Positions 61,941 through 64,000 of a DNA stretch of 64,000 nt are shown in pieces; the first letter of the stretch is position 1; every line of letters starts with the position of its first letter. This DNA is from Lunularia cruciata. Its lineage: Eukaryota; Streptophyta; Marchantiopsida; Lunulariales; Lunulariaceae. The stretch covers positions 14,885,001 to 14,949,000 of the forward strand of contig OX419758.1 of NCBI GenBank assembly GCA_948567375.1, given 5' to 3'. A program made the position numbers and the translations under genes. The notes below the pieces were generated by a model, which ran no database searches, had not been told where the DNA came from, and saw only the letters and a program-made list of their open reading frames with translations.

Positions 61941-64000
61941 ACTAACCAATCTCAATCCATGTGGCAGAAAAGCCAAAATAGTGGTAGGCAGTTATGTATA
62001 AGTTCAGGAGTCAAATAGGACTTCTATATAACCATATGGTATAAGCTTATGGGTAAAGAGGGTCTTAAGATCTAAGGATGTGTTTTACAACTATTGGTAT
62101 ATGAGCATAGTTGGTCCAAAAGAGTGTCTTGAGATCTGAGGGTGCAATGAAGTGGGTCCAAAAACAAATCCACAGCAAAGCAATAGAAAGGGTGATATGC
62201 ATATCAAATGTTAAATTTGTAGTGGAGAAGTTTGATTGAAAGAACAATATAAAGTTTGGCAACTGAAGGTGAAGGATTTTCTTGTCCAACAAGGGCTGCA
62301 TAGAGCACTAAGAAAAAAATATGAGGACCAAAGTGATGAGGAGGGGGATGATGAAGATGCATATCTTAGAGCTATTAGCAGCATTTGCTTGAATCTTGCT
62401 GATGAAGTGCTATACAATGTTATGCATGAGGAATCTGCAACAAATCTTATGTGCCAAACTGGAGAATCTTTATATGATCAAGTTATTGAGGAATTGCTTG
62501 TATTTTGAATAGAAGCTAATATGTTGCGGATGAAGGAAGGCCAAAGTATTATGGAACACCTCAATGTTTTTAACAAAATCATTTGTGAGTTGATGAGCAT
62601 ATAGGTTAAACTAGAAGATGAGGATAAGGCATTGTTGTTATTCAATTCACTTTCTCCATTATATGAGCATCTGGTCACAACTGTTCTATATGGGAAGGAT
62701 GATATAAACTTTGAGGAGTTCACTTCAACATTATTGTCCAATGAGATGAGAAAAAGACCCAACCAAGAAAAGAAAAATCTAAAGGCTCTATTTATCAAAG
62801 GAAGGACAGGAGATAAAGAGATCACATCAAGAGTAAATCAAGATCCAGGTCTAGAATTGGAGGTTTCAAAAGCTACTGCTGGATTTGTGGGAAGATTGGA
62901 CATCTCAAGAAGGATTGTAACAACAAGAGGCTTGAGTCCAACAAGGATAAAGGTCAACTTTCACATCAAGCAAGTATTGATGAGTCATTTGGTTTTGTGG
63001 ATGATATTCTATATGTTACCAAGACAAAGATCAATTTCAAGAGTCATGGATATTGGACTTAGATTGCTCTTACCATATGTGTCCAAATAAAGAGTGGTTT
63101 CATGAGTACAAATTATTTAATGGAGTATCTGTCACAATGGGGAACAACATGGCTTGTAAAGCTACATTTTGCATTGGTACAATATTCATTAGGATGTTTG
63201 GTGGTGGTGTGAGGACTCTTGCTTATGTGAAACATGTTCTTGAGTCAAGGAAGAATTTGATATCACTAGGCACTTTGGACCCAAATGGTTAGAGGTGGGG
63301 AGCATAAAATTGAATGTAAAAAAGGTATCAAAAGGAGCATTGCTTGCAATGCAGAGCAAGAAGATAGGAAATCTTTATGAGCTTGTTGGAGATATCATTA
63401 TCAGAGGAGTGGCAAGTACTATTTTTGAAAAAGAAGATCCTGAAGATCTCATTCACTTATGGCACCTGTGTTTGGGTCATATGAGTGAAAGAGGTCTAAG
63501 TAAATTATCCAAGCAACAACTTCTGTAGGGCCTTAAAATTTATAAGTTAAAATTTTGTGAGCATTATGTAATAGAAAAGCAACAGAGGGTAAGCTTTTCT
63601 ATAAGATTTCATTGCCCAAAGAGAATTTATGACTATGTGCATTCTAATGTTTGGGGCATTGCACCTATAGCTTCAAAATCTTGAGCATTATATATTGTAT
63701 CTTTGGTTTATGACCTGTACTCTAGGAGAGTACGGTTCTACACATAAAGCACACAACCCAGAGGTCTTCTCTATCTTTAAACAAGGAAAGTGATGATGGA
63801 GAAACAAATTGGAAGGAAGTGAAGGGTTTGAGATCTGAAAATTGTCTAAAGTATAAATCTGGAGAGTTTGATAGATATTGTAAGATTGAAGGCATAATAT
63901 CACTTTACCATACTGGGTACTCCTCAACAAACTGGTGTGGCAGAGTGGATAAATCTTACACTCTTGGAGAAAGCAAGAAGTATATTAAGTAATGTCAGAT
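61941..64000 (+). mobile_element. Ty1/copia element I (fossil), runs off the right edge
   Basis: Plus orientation, same lineage as element J. The gag at 62.2-62.8 kb has QQGLHRALRKK and LADEVLYNVMHEESA, matching J. Protease-like CSYHMCPNKEWFHE lies near 63.07 kb, GAG-pre-integrase near 63.3-63.5, and integrase up to the window end. A degraded LTR end and primer site (CTATTGGTAT) are visible near 62,080-62,095; the start of the LTR is uncertain. It is broken in several places. The 3' half is outside the window. Confidence 0.8.

Overview
This is eukaryotic nuclear DNA from a land plant. The evidence is a KNOX-type TALE homeobox gene with plant-style GT-AG introns, a four-exon secretory class III peroxidase with two decayed relatives, and plant Ty3/gypsy chromoviruses and Ty1/copia elements whose primer sites match plant initiator-Met tRNA. 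The divergent KNOX protein and the retroelement load would fit a bryophyte or another seed-free plant, but the species cannot be fixed from sequence alone.

Layout. Positions 1-9,800 are the gene-bearing part: the 3' end of an unknown gene at the left edge, an orphan 210-residue proline-rich protein (955-1587), an apparently intact five-exon KNOX gene on the minus strand (6099 down to 2785), and an intact class III peroxidase on the minus strand (9641 down to 7865). Positions 9,800-12,900 are AT-rich with no gene that I can support. From about 13.1 to 46.4 kb there is a decayed copia element followed by a 31-kb nest of six copies of one chromovirus family in both orientations, stacked up to four levels deep (E contains F and C; C contains A and D; A contains B). 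B is the youngest: its two 423-bp LTRs differ at only 3 positions. Positions 46.4-49.6 kb are a rearranged junction and unique DNA.

A second peroxidase copy, now a pseudogene, runs from 54,823 down to 49,639; a copia element (50,349-54,167) sits inside its third exon with a clean 5-bp target duplication. A lone exon 3 of a third peroxidase lies at 59,242-59,422. Positions 55.2-57.8 kb hold another decayed copia. Positions 57.8-62 kb hold unique DNA with small repeats and a 340-bp inverted repeat. A copia element of the same kind as the one in the peroxidase pseudogene runs off the right edge.

The most striking signal is in the chromovirus LTRs. Their U3 regions are packed with GAAGCTTC modules that form textbook heat-shock elements (alternating GAA/TTC blocks with 2-bp spacing) upstream of a TATA box. 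This suggests a heat-responsive chromovirus family, similar in logic to the copia element ONSEN of Arabidopsis but in a different superfamily. The second notable item is the divergent KNOX gene, which has a long N-terminal extension containing an internal repeat and a variant homeodomain end.
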